DNA of 64,000 nucleotides from Novosphingobium chloroacetimidivorans (lineage in GTDB: Bacteria > Pseudomonadota > Alphaproteobacteria > Sphingomonadales > Sphingomonadaceae): positions 124,001-188,000 of the forward strand of contig NZ_JACHLR010000005.1 in NCBI RefSeq assembly GCF_014204535.1, given 5' to 3'. The notes under the pieces are model-generated. The model was not told where the DNA came from. It searched no databases and was given only the letters and a program-made list of their open reading frames with translations. Shown here one piece after another: positions 14,734-23,579 of this stretch. The translations under genes were made by a program, and so were the position numbers. How positions within the stretch are numbered: the stretch's first letter is position 1; the number at the start of each line of letters is the position of its first letter.

Positions 14734-16872
14734 CTAGGCGCCCAGCCCGACCGAAGCCAGAGGCGAGTTGGTCATCCGTCCGCTGGGATCGAGCGGCGCG
14801 GAGAAGATCACCCGCAGACCAGGCCGATTGTCATCATCCTCGATGACGCCGTCGAGCCGCTGCACGAGCGTCTTCAGCATGCGTGAGCCGAAACCTTCGC
14901 GATTGCCAATCCGCCCCTGCCCCTGGTCCGCCACGATCAGCCGGAAGCGCGCGCGATGCTGCTCCAGCGAGATCGCGATCGGCCCCGGTCGCCCGCTGTA
15001 GGCGTACTTCTGCGCGTTGATCACCAGTTCGACCAGGATCAGCCCGACATGGACGGCATTGTCCGCCAGGATCATGATCGGCGCGAAGCTGGTGGAGATG
15101 TAGTCGCGCCATTCCGCCCCCATCGACATGCGCAAGTCGTCCACCAGCTCTTGCAGGTAGCGAGAGAGATCGACGCTCTCGACATTGTCGTCGGTGTAGA
15201 GGCGCCGGTGCACCAGCCCGACCGCGGACAGGCGACGCTGCGCCTCTTCCAGGCTGCGCACCGTGGCCTCGTCGCCGGCAGAAGCGCGCGCCTGCAGGTT
15301 CAGGAACGCCATGACCAGTTGGATGCTGTTCTGCACCCGGTGATTGACCTCCTTGATCAGGGTGTCCTTCTGCTCGATCAGCCGGTCCTTGTCGGACAGC
15401 GCGATCTGCAGGCTCTCGGAGAGTTCGCGCTGGCGGATGTTCTGGCGGATCTCGTAGAGCTTGGCGATAAGCCGGTGCGCCCCTTCCACCTCGCCTGCGG
15501 TCCAGGTGCGCGACTTGCCGTGGACGATCTGTGACCAGGCTTCGAAGGACGCGCGCGGCGTCAGCATCTCGCCGGGCGTCATCGCCTTGCCCTCGTGCGG
15601 GTTGCCCGCCCACTTCACGAGCTGTTCTTCCTCGGCGCGGAACCACAACAGGATCGTGGGCACCTGCGTCGAGATGGTCACCGCCAGCAAGCCGGACGCG
15701 TGATCGGCGTAAGCAGTCGCGGGCGCAAAGACCTTGCCGAGCTCGTTGGTGTAGAACGGCACTGCGCTCTTGTCGCGCACCCAGCGGGCGACTTCGCGAA
15801 CGTCGTCCCGGTCCGGGCAGCGGCCATCGAGATGCAGCTTGGTGCCATGGATGATCGCCAGCCCGTCCGCGCCGAATACGCGCCTCAGGGCATCGGAGGA
15901 ACCGGACAGCATGCGATACAGATCGCCGTCTTCGCTCAGCTGGCTGAGCAGCGCATCCTCTTCGGCGCGGACGCGAATGCGATCGCGATACGCCTCGGCC
16001 TCCTCCTTCGCGCCGATCTGGCGCGCGAGCCCGGCGGCGACCAGCTGCGCCGCGCGGCGCTGCGCCATGTCGAGGTTGCGCGGGGTGGTGTTGTGGCAAG
16101 CGACCAGGCCCCACAACAACCCGTCGCGCACGATAGACATGGAGGCGGAGGCGCTCACCCCCATGTTCTTCAGATACTGGATATGGATCGGCGAGACGCT
16201 GCGCGAGTCGATGTCGGACAAGTCGAGCCCCGCGAACTCCGCCGGGCGGATCGGCTGGGGCTGGTAATGCACGTCGGGGATAACCCGCACGCGATTGCGC
16301 ACGTAGAGTCCCCGCGCCTGCTGCGGAATATCGGAACCGGGAAAGCGGTGGTTGCGGAAGCCGGAAATGCCCGAAGCATTGCACTCCGCGATCACCTCGC
16401 CGGCATCGTCGTCGAGAAAGCGGTAGATCATCACGCGGTCGTAACCGGTCAGGTCGCTGAAGCTCTTGGCCGCGCGCTCGCACAGTTCGACGAGGTTGCC
16501 GGCCCGCTCGAACTGCAAGCCGGTCTCGTCCATCCAACCCAGGACATCGACGGCACGCATGTCCGCCGACGCCGGCTCGAGCTGGATCAGCCAGTGCGCG
16601 CCCTGTCGCACGGCAGCGCCATCGACACCCGCCTGGCTCAGCCAGCCAAGCTGGCAGCGCTGCTCCTCGCTCTGCTCGAGACGTTGCGCGACCTCGATGC
16701 CCAGCAAGTCCGCTACGGATCGTCCGAGCCAGTCGCCACCGAAGCGTTCCTCCAGATTGCCGGCGCCACCGACGATCGCGCCACTGGTACCGTCGGCCAC
16801 AAGCAAGAGCCCATGCGGCTGGATTGCGCCAGGCATGTGGATCGGCTCCCGATCGCAAGCCGTCAAATTCAT
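14734..16872 (-). CDS. bphP: Bacteriophytochrome sensor histidine kinase
   Basis: A red/far-red light sensor kinase of 712 aa. The biliverdin-attachment Cys is C6 in LTACDREPIHMPGAIQPHG. PAS-GAF-PHY follow, with the GAF signature FRNHRFPGSDIPQQARGLY and SVSPIHIQYLKNMGVSAS. The C-terminal kinase is of the HisKA_2/HWE type: phospho-His box LIKEVNHRVQNSIQLVMAF, N-box VELVINAQKYAY and G-box GFGSRML. I chose ATG 16872, preceded by CGGGAG at 7 nt, over the ATG 6 codons upstream. No heme oxygenase or response regulator is adjacent, so the chromophore and partner come from elsewhere. In this order such kinases often feed general stress or photosynthesis control. Confidence 0.92.
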   Translation of the reverse strand: MNLTACDREPIHMPGAIQPHGLLLVADGTSGAIVGGAGNLEERFGGDWLGRSVADLLGIEVAQRLEQSEEQRCQLGWLSQAGVDGAAVRQGAHWLIQLEPASADMRAVDVLGWMDETGLQFERAGNLVELCERAAKSFSDLTGYDRVMIYRFLDDDAGEVIAECNASGISGFRNHRFPGSDIPQQARGLYVRNRVRVIPDVHYQPQPIRPAEFAGLDLSDIDSRSVSPIHIQYLKNMGVSASASMSIVRDGLLWGLVACHNTTPRNLDMAQRRAAQLVAAGLARQIGAKEEAEAYRDRIRVRAEEDALLSQLSEDGDLYRMLSGSSDALRRVFGADGLAIIHGTKLHLDGRCPDRDDVREVARWVRDKSAVPFYTNELGKVFAPATAYADHASGLLAVTISTQVPTILLWFRAEEEQLVKWAGNPHEGKAMTPGEMLTPRASFEAWSQIVHGKSRTWTAGEVEGAHRLIAKLYEIRQNIRQRELSESLQIALSDKDRLIEQKDTLIKEVNHRVQNSIQLVMAFLNLQARASAGDEATVRSLEEAQRRLSAVGLVHRRLYTDDNVESVDLSRYLQELVDDLRMSMGAEWRDYISTSFAPIMILADNAVHVGLILVELVINAQKYAYSGRPGPIAISLEQHRARFRLIVADQGQGRIGNREGFGSRMLKTLVQRLDGVIEDDDNRPGLRVIFSAPLDPSGRMTNSPLASVGLGA

Positions 16873-17011
16873 CAAACCACTCCCGTGCAAAGGCCTACAA
16901 ACGCAGGCCTAATGCCGCAATGTTCTCGATAGGGGCGGTCATGCCCAGTGCAAAGCACGATTGTGCTACCCTTGCGGGCACCTGCGAGCGACAAGGCAGC
17001 CACCTTGCGAT

Positions 17012-17029
17012 GAAACGTTGTAACATAGC
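17012..17029. promoter_or_regulatory. Possible Zur box upstream of znuD-like receptor
   Basis: GAAACGTTGTAACATAGC resembles the alphaproteobacterial Zur palindrome built on ATGTTATAACAT, with two mismatches in one half. It sits 60 nt before the start of a ZnuD-like receptor, as expected for zinc-starvation control. By eye only. Confidence 0.35.
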
Positions 17030-17089
17030 CTTGATACAACATATCATTTGCGATATCGGCGCTGACATCAGCCGAGGAGCTTACCCCCG

Positions 17090-19240
17090 ATGAGTCGCCT
17101 TCTTGCCAGCGCCAGCCTGCTGGCACTCAGCCTTGCCCGACCGGCCTTTGCCGACGATGCGGCCGCCGACGCTCCAGCGGGATCCGCACAGCACGAGATC
17201 ATCGTCACCGCTCCTTATACGCAGAGCGAAGCCGACATCCTGCAAGGCACCTCGGTCGTCAAAGGCGAGGAACTGACACGCCAGCTGCGCCCCACCATCG
17301 GCGAGACGCTGGCTCGCCAGCCGGGCGTGTCGGCCACCTCGTTCGGGCCCTCGGCATCGCGTCCGGTGCTACGCGGCTTGCAGGGAGATCGCGTGCGCGT
17401 GCTGACCGATGGCATCGGCTCGATCGACGTCAGCAACACCTCGGTCGACCATGCGGTGGTCATCGATCCGCTGTTGGCCGAGCGCGTGGAAGTGCTGCGC
17501 GGGCCGGCCGCCCTGCTGTTCGGATCCTCTGCGATCGGCGGCGTCGTCAATGTCATCGACAACCGCATCCCGCGCACGATCCCGGAGAACGGCTACCGGC
17601 TGAGCGGCATCGGCACCTATGGTTCGGCCGCCAACGAGCGCTCCGGCTCAGCAGCTGCCGATGTCGCGGTGGGCAAGCTGGTGCTCCACGCCGACGGCTC
17701 CTACGCCAAGACCGACGATCTGGAAATCGGCGGTCACGTGCTCTCCGCCCGCGCCCGCGCCGCCAGCCTCAGCCAGGTTGGCCTGCCGCAGTCGCCCGAG
17801 CCGAACGAGGACGGCACCCCGGGCGAGCCGATCGACTTCGCCGGCAATGCCGCGCTGCGCGGTCGCCTGCCGAACAGCGCCTCCAAGACCTGGACGGCAG
17901 GCGTCGGCGCGGCGGTTATCACCGAAGGCGGCAGCCTCGGCGTCTCGTACAGCCACTACGACAGCTTCTATGGCGTGCCGGTGCGCTTTGCGACGCAAGT
18001 CGGGCAGGAACAGGAAGGCCCGCGCCTCGATCTGGCGCAGGACCGCTTCGATCTGCGCGGCGAAGTTGAAACCGGCGGGTCCTGGCTCGACAAGATCCGG
18101 GTCCGTGCCGGCCAGGCGACTTACCGCCACTACGAGGTGGAGGAGAACGGCGACATCGGCACAACCTTCCGCAACAATGGCCTGGAAGGCCGCGTGGAGC
18201 TGGTGCAGGCAAAACGCGGGGGCTGGCAGGGCGCCAGCGGCGTGCAGTTCTACAACCGCCAGTTCGACGTCGAGGGGGAGGAAGCGTTCCTGCCCCGCAA
18301 CGAGACCAGCCAGACCGGCCTGTTCACGTTGCAGCAGCTCGATTTCGGCAGCTTCAAGGCAGAGGGCGGCCTGCGCTACGAGTGGACGCGGCAGCAGGCG
18401 AAGACCGCCGAAGACGACTTGCGCTACTTCCGTGGCACGCAGAAGTTCGGCACGCTGTCTGGCTCGCTGGGTGTTTCCACCTCCCCGGTCGAGGGTGTCC
18501 GGGTGGGCCTGAATGCCTCGCACACCGCGCGCGCACCCTCGGCGGAGGAACTGTTCGCCAACGGTGCCCACGCCGGGACGCAGGCGTACGAGCTGGGCAG
18601 CCCCGACTTCCGGGTGGAAAAGTCCTGGGGCCTGGAGGCGACGCTGCACGCCCATGGCGACGGCTTCAGCTTCGATGCATCCGCCTATCACAACTGGTTC
18701 CGCAACTTCATCTACGAAAGCCAGGTCGATCAGGGCGTGTGCGAGGCCGCGGCGGCGCCGTCGGGCCGCGAGGTGGATCTTCCCTGCTTCCAGTACCAGC
18801 AAGCCAGCGCGCGGCTCTACGGCTTTGAGGCCGATGCCTCCGCGCGCCTGGCGAAGATCGGCAGCTATACGATCAATGCGGACGCCGTTGCCGACTACGT
18901 CCGCGCCACGGTCAAGGGCGGTGGACCGGTTCCGCGCATTCCGCCGCTCCGCGTGCTGGGTGGTCTGGAAGCCCAGGGCGATCTGCTCACCGCGCGCGCC
19001 GAATTCGAGCACGTCTTCGAGCAGGACCGCACCGCCGACTTCGAAACTCCGACGGACAGCTACACGCTGGTGAATGCCAGCGTATCGCTTCGTCCGTTCG
19101 GCAAGGATAACTCGACCACCCTGCTCCTGAGCGCCAACAACCTGTTCGACGTCACGGCGCGGCGACACGCCAGCTTCCTGAAGGATTTTGCCCCCCTCGC
19201 CGGCCGCGACTTGCGCGCGACGATCCGGTTCAGCATCTAA
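17090..19240 (+). CDS. ZnuD-like TonB-dependent receptor (zinc uptake)
   Basis: An outer-membrane receptor of 716 aa with signal peptide LLASASLLALSLARPAFA, TonB box HEIIVTAPY and plug sequence RPVLRGLQGDRVRVLTDGIG plus RVEVLRGPAALLFGSSAIGG. The barrel carries AHTARAPSAEELFANGAHAG and RIPPLRVLGGLEA, segments typical of the ZnuD family that imports zinc (and in some species heme). The pattern is clearly closer to ZnuD than to the siderophore or sugar receptors elsewhere in the window. A possible Zur box lies upstream. It is divergent from the phytochrome gene and followed by a REPIN-like repeat. Confidence 0.82.
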   Translation: MSRLLASASLLALSLARPAFADDAAADAPAGSAQHEIIVTAPYTQSEADILQGTSVVKGEELTRQLRPTIGETLARQPGVSATSFGPSASRPVLRGLQGDRVRVLTDGIGSIDVSNTSVDHAVVIDPLLAERVEVLRGPAALLFGSSAIGGVVNVIDNRIPRTIPENGYRLSGIGTYGSAANERSGSAAADVAVGKLVLHADGSYAKTDDLEIGGHVLSARARAASLSQVGLPQSPEPNEDGTPGEPIDFAGNAALRGRLPNSASKTWTAGVGAAVITEGGSLGVSYSHYDSFYGVPVRFATQVGQEQEGPRLDLAQDRFDLRGEVETGGSWLDKIRVRAGQATYRHYEVEENGDIGTTFRNNGLEGRVELVQAKRGGWQGASGVQFYNRQFDVEGEEAFLPRNETSQTGLFTLQQLDFGSFKAEGGLRYEWTRQQAKTAEDDLRYFRGTQKFGTLSGSLGVSTSPVEGVRVGLNASHTARAPSAEELFANGAHAGTQAYELGSPDFRVEKSWGLEATLHAHGDGFSFDASAYHNWFRNFIYESQVDQGVCEAAAAPSGREVDLPCFQYQQASARLYGFEADASARLAKIGSYTINADAVADYVRATVKGGGPVPRIPPLRVLGGLEAQGDLLTARAEFEHVFEQDRTADFETPTDSYTLVNASVSLRPFGKDNSTTLLLSANNLFDVTARRHASFLKDFAPLAGRDLRATIRFSI

Positions 19241-19246
19241 CTCTTG

Positions 19247-19339
19247 ATCGTCATTCCCGCGAAGGCGGGAATCCATCTCCGGGTGGTTCCTCTGACGCAA
19301 GCTAAGAAGATGGATCCCCGCTTGCGCGGGGATGACGAT
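19247..19339. repeat. REPIN-like repeat (second copy)
   Basis: Arms 19247-19279 (TCATTCCCGCGAAGGCGGGA core) and 19307-19339 (GATCCCCGCTTGCGCGGGGA core) form an imperfect inverted pair with the same CCATCT flank as the 11332-11494 element. It lies between convergent genes, just after the znuD-like stop, and probably also serves as a stem-loop at the 3' end of both transcripts. Confidence 0.8.
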
Positions 19340-19372
19340 TTTAAGGGGAGTACGCGGCCTGGTACGGCATTA

Positions 19373-19996
19373 TCACGGAAAGAAGAGCACCGGGTCACCT
19401 GGCTGCCATGGCTTGGGCCGCACCATGATCGCGGCGAACAGCTCTGACGCGAGGTGACCATCGAGCCACGCTTGTAAGTGCGATAGCGGCTGCGCGGCGA
19501 ACCACTCCGCGTCGACGGCCGCGAACTGGCGCACGAAGGGCATGACAGCGGCGTCGGCGATCCCTCGCTCCGCCCCGGCGAGATGGGGGCTTGAAGCCAG
19601 GCGCGCCTCGAGATCGCGCAGGAACGCCATCCCCGCCTCGCGGTACGCCCGCGCATCGCCATCGTGCCGTTCGTGGTATTTGTATCCGTCGAGGTCCCGC
19701 TTGAACCGACCATCATTGACGGCGATCAGATCGGCATCGTCACGCTCCAGCCAACCCTCGGGATCGTTCTGGACCAAGGCCCAGCGCATGATGTCGAGGC
19801 TCTGGTCGATGACCCTGCCATCGGCCAGCACCAGCACCGGAACCGTGCCCTTGGGCGAAGCTTCGAGCATGGCCTGCGGCTTGGCGCCCAGCTTCACCTC
19901 GCGCAGCTCGCAGCGCAGGCCGCTGACCGCCAGGGCCAGCCTCGCGCGCATGGCGTAGGGGCAGCGGCGGAAACTGTAGAGGACCGGTTCAGCCAT
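19373..19996 (-). CDS. Glutathione S-transferase-like protein
   Basis: 207 aa. The N-terminal thioredoxin-fold domain starts [20 protein letters not shown], with a CPY motif as in Grx2-like GSTs, and continues with the cis-Pro segment [25 protein letters not shown] helical C-terminal domain includes [16 protein letters not shown] chose ATG 19996 (MAEPVLYSF); two more ATGs lie 3 and 7 codons upstream. The start overlaps the end of trhO by 8 bp, so the two are one transcript. A role in glutathione-dependent detoxification or thiol repair is likely; the substrate is unknown. Confidence 0.82.
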   Translation of the reverse strand: MAEPVLYSFRRCPYAMRARLALAVSGLRCELREVKLGAKPQAMLEASPKGTVPVLVLADGRVIDQSLDIMRWALVQNDPEGWLERDDADLIAVNDGRFKRDLDGYKYHERHDGDARAYREAGMAFLRDLEARLASSPHLAGAERGIADAAVMPFVRQFAAVDAEWFAAQPLSHLQAWLDGHLASELFAAIMVRPKPWQPGDPVLFFP

Positions 19997-20957
19997 CCCG
20001 CGCATCGTCTCGCTCATGATGGACCGCGCCGACGTGCGCCTCTCCGCGCTCGGCGGCGAGCCGCTCCTGGCGGTGGCGCTCGCGATAGGACGCGCGCTGG
20101 GAGTCGGTCCGCTCTGGGTAACAGGCCGGGCAGCTGACACCCTCCTCGTAGTGCGGCGCGGCAAGGTCGTCCGCGCGCACCGGGCGGCGGCAGGCGTGGC
20201 AGAGCGTGTGCGTGCCTTGTGCAAGGCCATGGCCGATCGTCACGCGCTGATCGAACACGAAGCACTCGCCCTGCCACATGCTCTCTGTCTCGGGCACCGT
20301 TTCCAGGTACTTCAGGATGCCGCCCTTGAGGTGGTAGACCTCGTCCACGCCTTCCTGCTTGAGGAAGGCGGTCGACTTCTCGCAGCGGATGCCGCCAGTG
20401 CAGAACATCGCGACCCTGGGCGGCTTGCCCTCGCCCAGCAGCCGCTCGCGCTCGTTGCGGAACCACGCGGGGAAGTCGCGGAAGCTCGGGGTCTTGGGAT
20501 CGATGGCGCCCGCGAAAGTTCCGACCGCGACTTCGTAGTCGTTGCGCGTATCGATGACGATCGTGTCGGGATCGGCGATGAGCGCGTTCCAGTCGTGCGG
20601 CTCGACATACGTGCCGACACTGGCGCGCGGGTCGATGTCCGGCTCGCCCATCGTCACGATCTCGCGCTTGATGCGCACCTTCATGCGGTGGAACGGCATG
20701 GTGGCCGCGCTCGACAGCTTGATGTCGAGATCGGCGCAACCGGGCAGCGCACGGATGTGGGCAAGCACGGCATCGATGTCTTCTGGCGTCCCGGCGATCG
20801 TGCCGTTGATCCCTTCAGGCGCCAGCAGCAGAGTACCCTTTACACCCTTGTCACGGCACACTTTCTGCAAGGGCACCTGCAGCCTGGCGCAGTCTTCGAA
20901 GTGCGTGAAGCGGTAGAGCGCGGCAACGGTCAGGGGCTGGGCGGAAGATGCAGTCAT
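19989..20957 (-). CDS. trhO: tRNA uridine(34) hydroxylase (rhodanese-like)
   Basis: TrhO/YceA family enzyme (322 aa) that makes 5-hydroxyuridine at wobble position 34 of some tRNAs. It shows the N-terminal [21 protein letters not shown] region, a rhodanese domain with the two-Cys loop [11 protein letters not shown], and a C-terminal CxxC...CxxC pair ([28 protein letters not shown]) usual for this family. I chose ATG 20957 ([17 protein letters not shown]); an ATG 4 codons upstream is also possible. It is followed by, and overlaps, the GST-like gene. Confidence 0.92.
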   Translation of the reverse strand: MTASSAQPLTVAALYRFTHFEDCARLQVPLQKVCRDKGVKGTLLLAPEGINGTIAGTPEDIDAVLAHIRALPGCADLDIKLSSAATMPFHRMKVRIKREIVTMGEPDIDPRASVGTYVEPHDWNALIADPDTIVIDTRNDYEVAVGTFAGAIDPKTPSFRDFPAWFRNERERLLGEGKPPRVAMFCTGGIRCEKSTAFLKQEGVDEVYHLKGGILKYLETVPETESMWQGECFVFDQRVTIGHGLAQGTHTLCHACRRPVRADDLAAPHYEEGVSCPACYPERTDSQRASYRERHRQERLAAERGEAHVGAVHHERDDARDG

Positions 20958-21019
20958 TGGGCGCGCCATAGCGTTTCGCACGCCTTGCGTCAGCAGGCAG
21001 CGCACAGGCGGTACATGGA

Positions 21020-21037
21020 CTGTCACGCAAGTGGCAC
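21020..21037. promoter_or_regulatory. Candidate Pho box
   Basis: CTGTCAC-GCAA-GTGGCAC fits the PhoB direct-repeat layout (CTGTCAT-N4-CTGTCAT) with one mismatch in the first half and three in the second. It lies 86 nt before a receptor-phosphodiesterase operon that would make sense under phosphate starvation. Confidence 0.35.
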
Positions 21038-21122
21038 GAAGTCGCAATGATAATGCCACGAGGCCGCCCTACCCGCGCCTTCGCAGCCACCGCATAGGTG
21101 GACTTAGTGGGGGCAAATTACC

Positions 21123-23579
21123 GTGATCATCCAGAGAACTGGCTTTAGCGCACGTGCAGCATTGTTGCTCGGCGCGATCGTTCCGACCGTGGCCGCCGCG
21201 CCGGCGCTGGCGCAGGACGCGACCACCGCGGATGCAAGCGCAGGTCCGGTCGACAGCACCGACGACGTCAACGGCCAGATCATCGTCACCGGCAGCCGCT
21301 CGCGCTCCGCGACCGCGATTACCGGGGTCGAGATCCAGAACATCCTGCCCGGCGTCAGCCCGCTGCGCGCGATCCAGACCCTGCCCGGCGTCACCTACAT
21401 CACCGCCGATCCGTGGGGCAACAACGAGCAGAACGCCTCACTGTTCATCCACGGCTTCAACTCCGCGCAGCTCGGCTACACGCTCGACAGCGTGCCGCTC
21501 GGCGACCAGAACTATGGCAACTACAATGGCTTGTCGGTCTCTCGTGCCGTCATTTCGGAAAACGTGGGCCGCGTGACTGTCAGCACCGGCGCGGGCGAAC
21601 TGCGCGTCGCCTCGACCAGCAACCTGGGCGGCGCGATCGAGACCGTCACCAGCGATCCGCGCGAGACGGTCGGCCTGGAAGTGAACCAGACGATCGGTAG
21701 CTACGATACCTCGCGAACTTTCGTCCGCTTCGACAGCGGCGAGATGGGCGGCGGCAACAGCTTCTACGTCTCGGCCGTGCGCCAGAAGGCCCGCGCCTGG
21801 GACTTCAACGGCAAGCAGGGCGGCTGGCAGGGCAACTTCAAGTTCGTCCATGACGACAGCGCCCGCCGCGTCACCGCCTACGTCGCCTATTCGGACAAGA
21901 CCGAGCCGAACGAGGACTCGACCACGATCTACCGGACGCCGGCCAACGCGGCGCAGGCCTACCAGCCCTATACCCGCCCGTTCCTCTATCCCGACTTCAA
22001 CGCGGCGATCCGCTACCTCAACGCGGCCGGCGCGGTTCCGGCGCTGGAGAACGTCAACTACCGCAACTTCTACAGCGCGGCGCAGCGCACCGACTGGCTG
22101 GTCTACCTCAAGGACGAGGAGCGCCTGAGCGACACCGCGACCTTGTCGGTCCAGGGCTACTACCACAACAACGACGGCGCCGGCATCGTCGCCGGGCCGA
22201 TCACCGTGGCCTCGCTGCCGACCCTGTTCGCGCTCTACTTCCCGGGCCAGAACCTCAAGGCGTCGACCGGCGGCTCGGGCTACGCGATCCGCACCACCGA
22301 GTACCGCATCGACCGCAAGGGCGTGCTCTCGGAGCTGAACCTCCAGCTGGGCAACCACGCGATCGCGGCGGGCGTCTGGTACGAGAACAACAGCTCGGCC
22401 GCCTATCGCCGATGGTATCCGCTGAACGTCAACACGCCCGACCGCTACAGCCCCTATGCGCGTCCTGCCGGTCCGCTGTTTACCCAGTACGGCAGCGAGA
22501 TGCGCACCGAAGTGCTGCAGCTCCACCTGCAGGACACTTGGGAGGTGACGCCGCGCTTCACGCTCGAAGCGGGCGTGAAGACCAGCCTTCAGGACGCGAC
22601 CGGGCGCTTTCCCGTCCAGCCGATCGCCGGCTCGCTTCCGGGCGCCGCGGGCGCGCTGCCCGAAGGCCGGATCAAGACCGACAACTGGTTCCTTCCCACG
22701 ATCGGCGCCAAGTGGCGATTCACGGACACCGAAGAACTCTACGGCAACGTCCAGAAGAACCTGCGCCAGTACCAGGCCTATGGTGCCGGCGGCAGCGCCG
22801 CGCCGTGGTCGACCGGCAGCCAGGCCGCGTTCGACTTCATCAAGGACAATGGCGAGCCCGAAACCTCGTGGACGTACGAGATCGGCCTGCGCAGCCGGCA
22901 CAGCTGGCCGGGCTCGTTCCTCAGCGGCTTCGAGGCGCAGGTAAACGCCTACCACGTGGACTTCAGCAACCGCCTGCTGCCGATCACCGCGGCGGTCGGC
23001 GGCATCGCCGGCGGCTCGATCGCCGGTGGCACGCCGTCGCTGTTCAACGTCGGCGACGTGAAGACCAACGGCATCGACGCGGCCTTTACGCTGCGCTTCG
23101 GCGAGCACTTCACGCTCTACAACGCGACATCGTACAACAGCTCGAAGTATCAGAGCGACTACAGCAGCACGACCGGCGAGGCCACCGGCACCAAGATCGG
23201 TGGCTTCACCGTGGTGGGCGGAGTGGTCCCGACCGGCGGCAAGCAGGTCCCCGGCAGCCCGCAGTGGCTGAACAAGACCGTCGCCACGCTCGACATCGAC
23301 CCGGTCCAGTTCCAGCTGTTCGGCGACTACATCGGCAAGCGCTATGCGACCTACACCAACGATGCGAGCGTCCCCAGCATCTTCCTGCTCAACGGCCGCG
23401 CGGCGATCCAGCTGAGCCAGTGGATCGGGCTCGCCAACGCGGAGCTGAGCGTGAACGTGACCAACATCACCGACAAGAAGGGCTGGCTTTCGGTCGTGGT
23501 CGGATCGGCGACAAACACCTACAACGTCTACCCGATCCCGCCGCGCCAGTGGTTCGGCACGCTGAAGCTGCGCTACTGA
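21123..23579 (+). CDS. TonB-dependent receptor coupled to a GlpQ-type enzyme
   Basis: An outer-membrane receptor of 818 aa. The signal peptide is AALLLGAIVPTVAAAPALAQ; the TonB box region is GQIIVTGSRSRSATAITGVE. The plug carries the ASLFIHGFNSAQLGYTLDSVPLGDQ pattern and GRVTVSTGAGELRVASTSNLGGAIE. The barrel ends WFGTLKLRY. The start is GTG 21123. The stop overlaps the next gene by 1 bp (TGATG), so it should be co-expressed with the glycerophosphodiester phosphodiesterase. I infer uptake of a phosphorus-containing compound such as a glycerophosphodiester; the receptor sequence alone does not show this. Confidence 0.85.
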   Translation: MIIQRTGFSARAALLLGAIVPTVAAAPALAQDATTADASAGPVDSTDDVNGQIIVTGSRSRSATAITGVEIQNILPGVSPLRAIQTLPGVTYITADPWGNNEQNASLFIHGFNSAQLGYTLDSVPLGDQNYGNYNGLSVSRAVISENVGRVTVSTGAGELRVASTSNLGGAIETVTSDPRETVGLEVNQTIGSYDTSRTFVRFDSGEMGGGNSFYVSAVRQKARAWDFNGKQGGWQGNFKFVHDDSARRVTAYVAYSDKTEPNEDSTTIYRTPANAAQAYQPYTRPFLYPDFNAAIRYLNAAGAVPALENVNYRNFYSAAQRTDWLVYLKDEERLSDTATLSVQGYYHNNDGAGIVAGPITVASLPTLFALYFPGQNLKASTGGSGYAIRTTEYRIDRKGVLSELNLQLGNHAIAAGVWYENNSSAAYRRWYPLNVNTPDRYSPYARPAGPLFTQYGSEMRTEVLQLHLQDTWEVTPRFTLEAGVKTSLQDATGRFPVQPIAGSLPGAAGALPEGRIKTDNWFLPTIGAKWRFTDTEELYGNVQKNLRQYQAYGAGGSAAPWSTGSQAAFDFIKDNGEPETSWTYEIGLRSRHSWPGSFLSGFEAQVNAYHVDFSNRLLPITAAVGGIAGGSIAGGTPSLFNVGDVKTNGIDAAFTLRFGEHFTLYNATSYNSSKYQSDYSSTTGEATGTKIGGFTVVGGVVPTGGKQVPGSPQWLNKTVATLDIDPVQFQLFGDYIGKRYATYTNDASVPSIFLLNGRAAIQLSQWIGLANAELSVNVTNITDKKGWLSVVVGSATNTYNVYPIPPRQWFGTLKLRY

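Noticed and set aside
15595..16932. 445-codon frame antisense to the phytochrome gene
   Set aside because: No domain, no ribosome site; the minus-strand phytochrome has full domain evidence.
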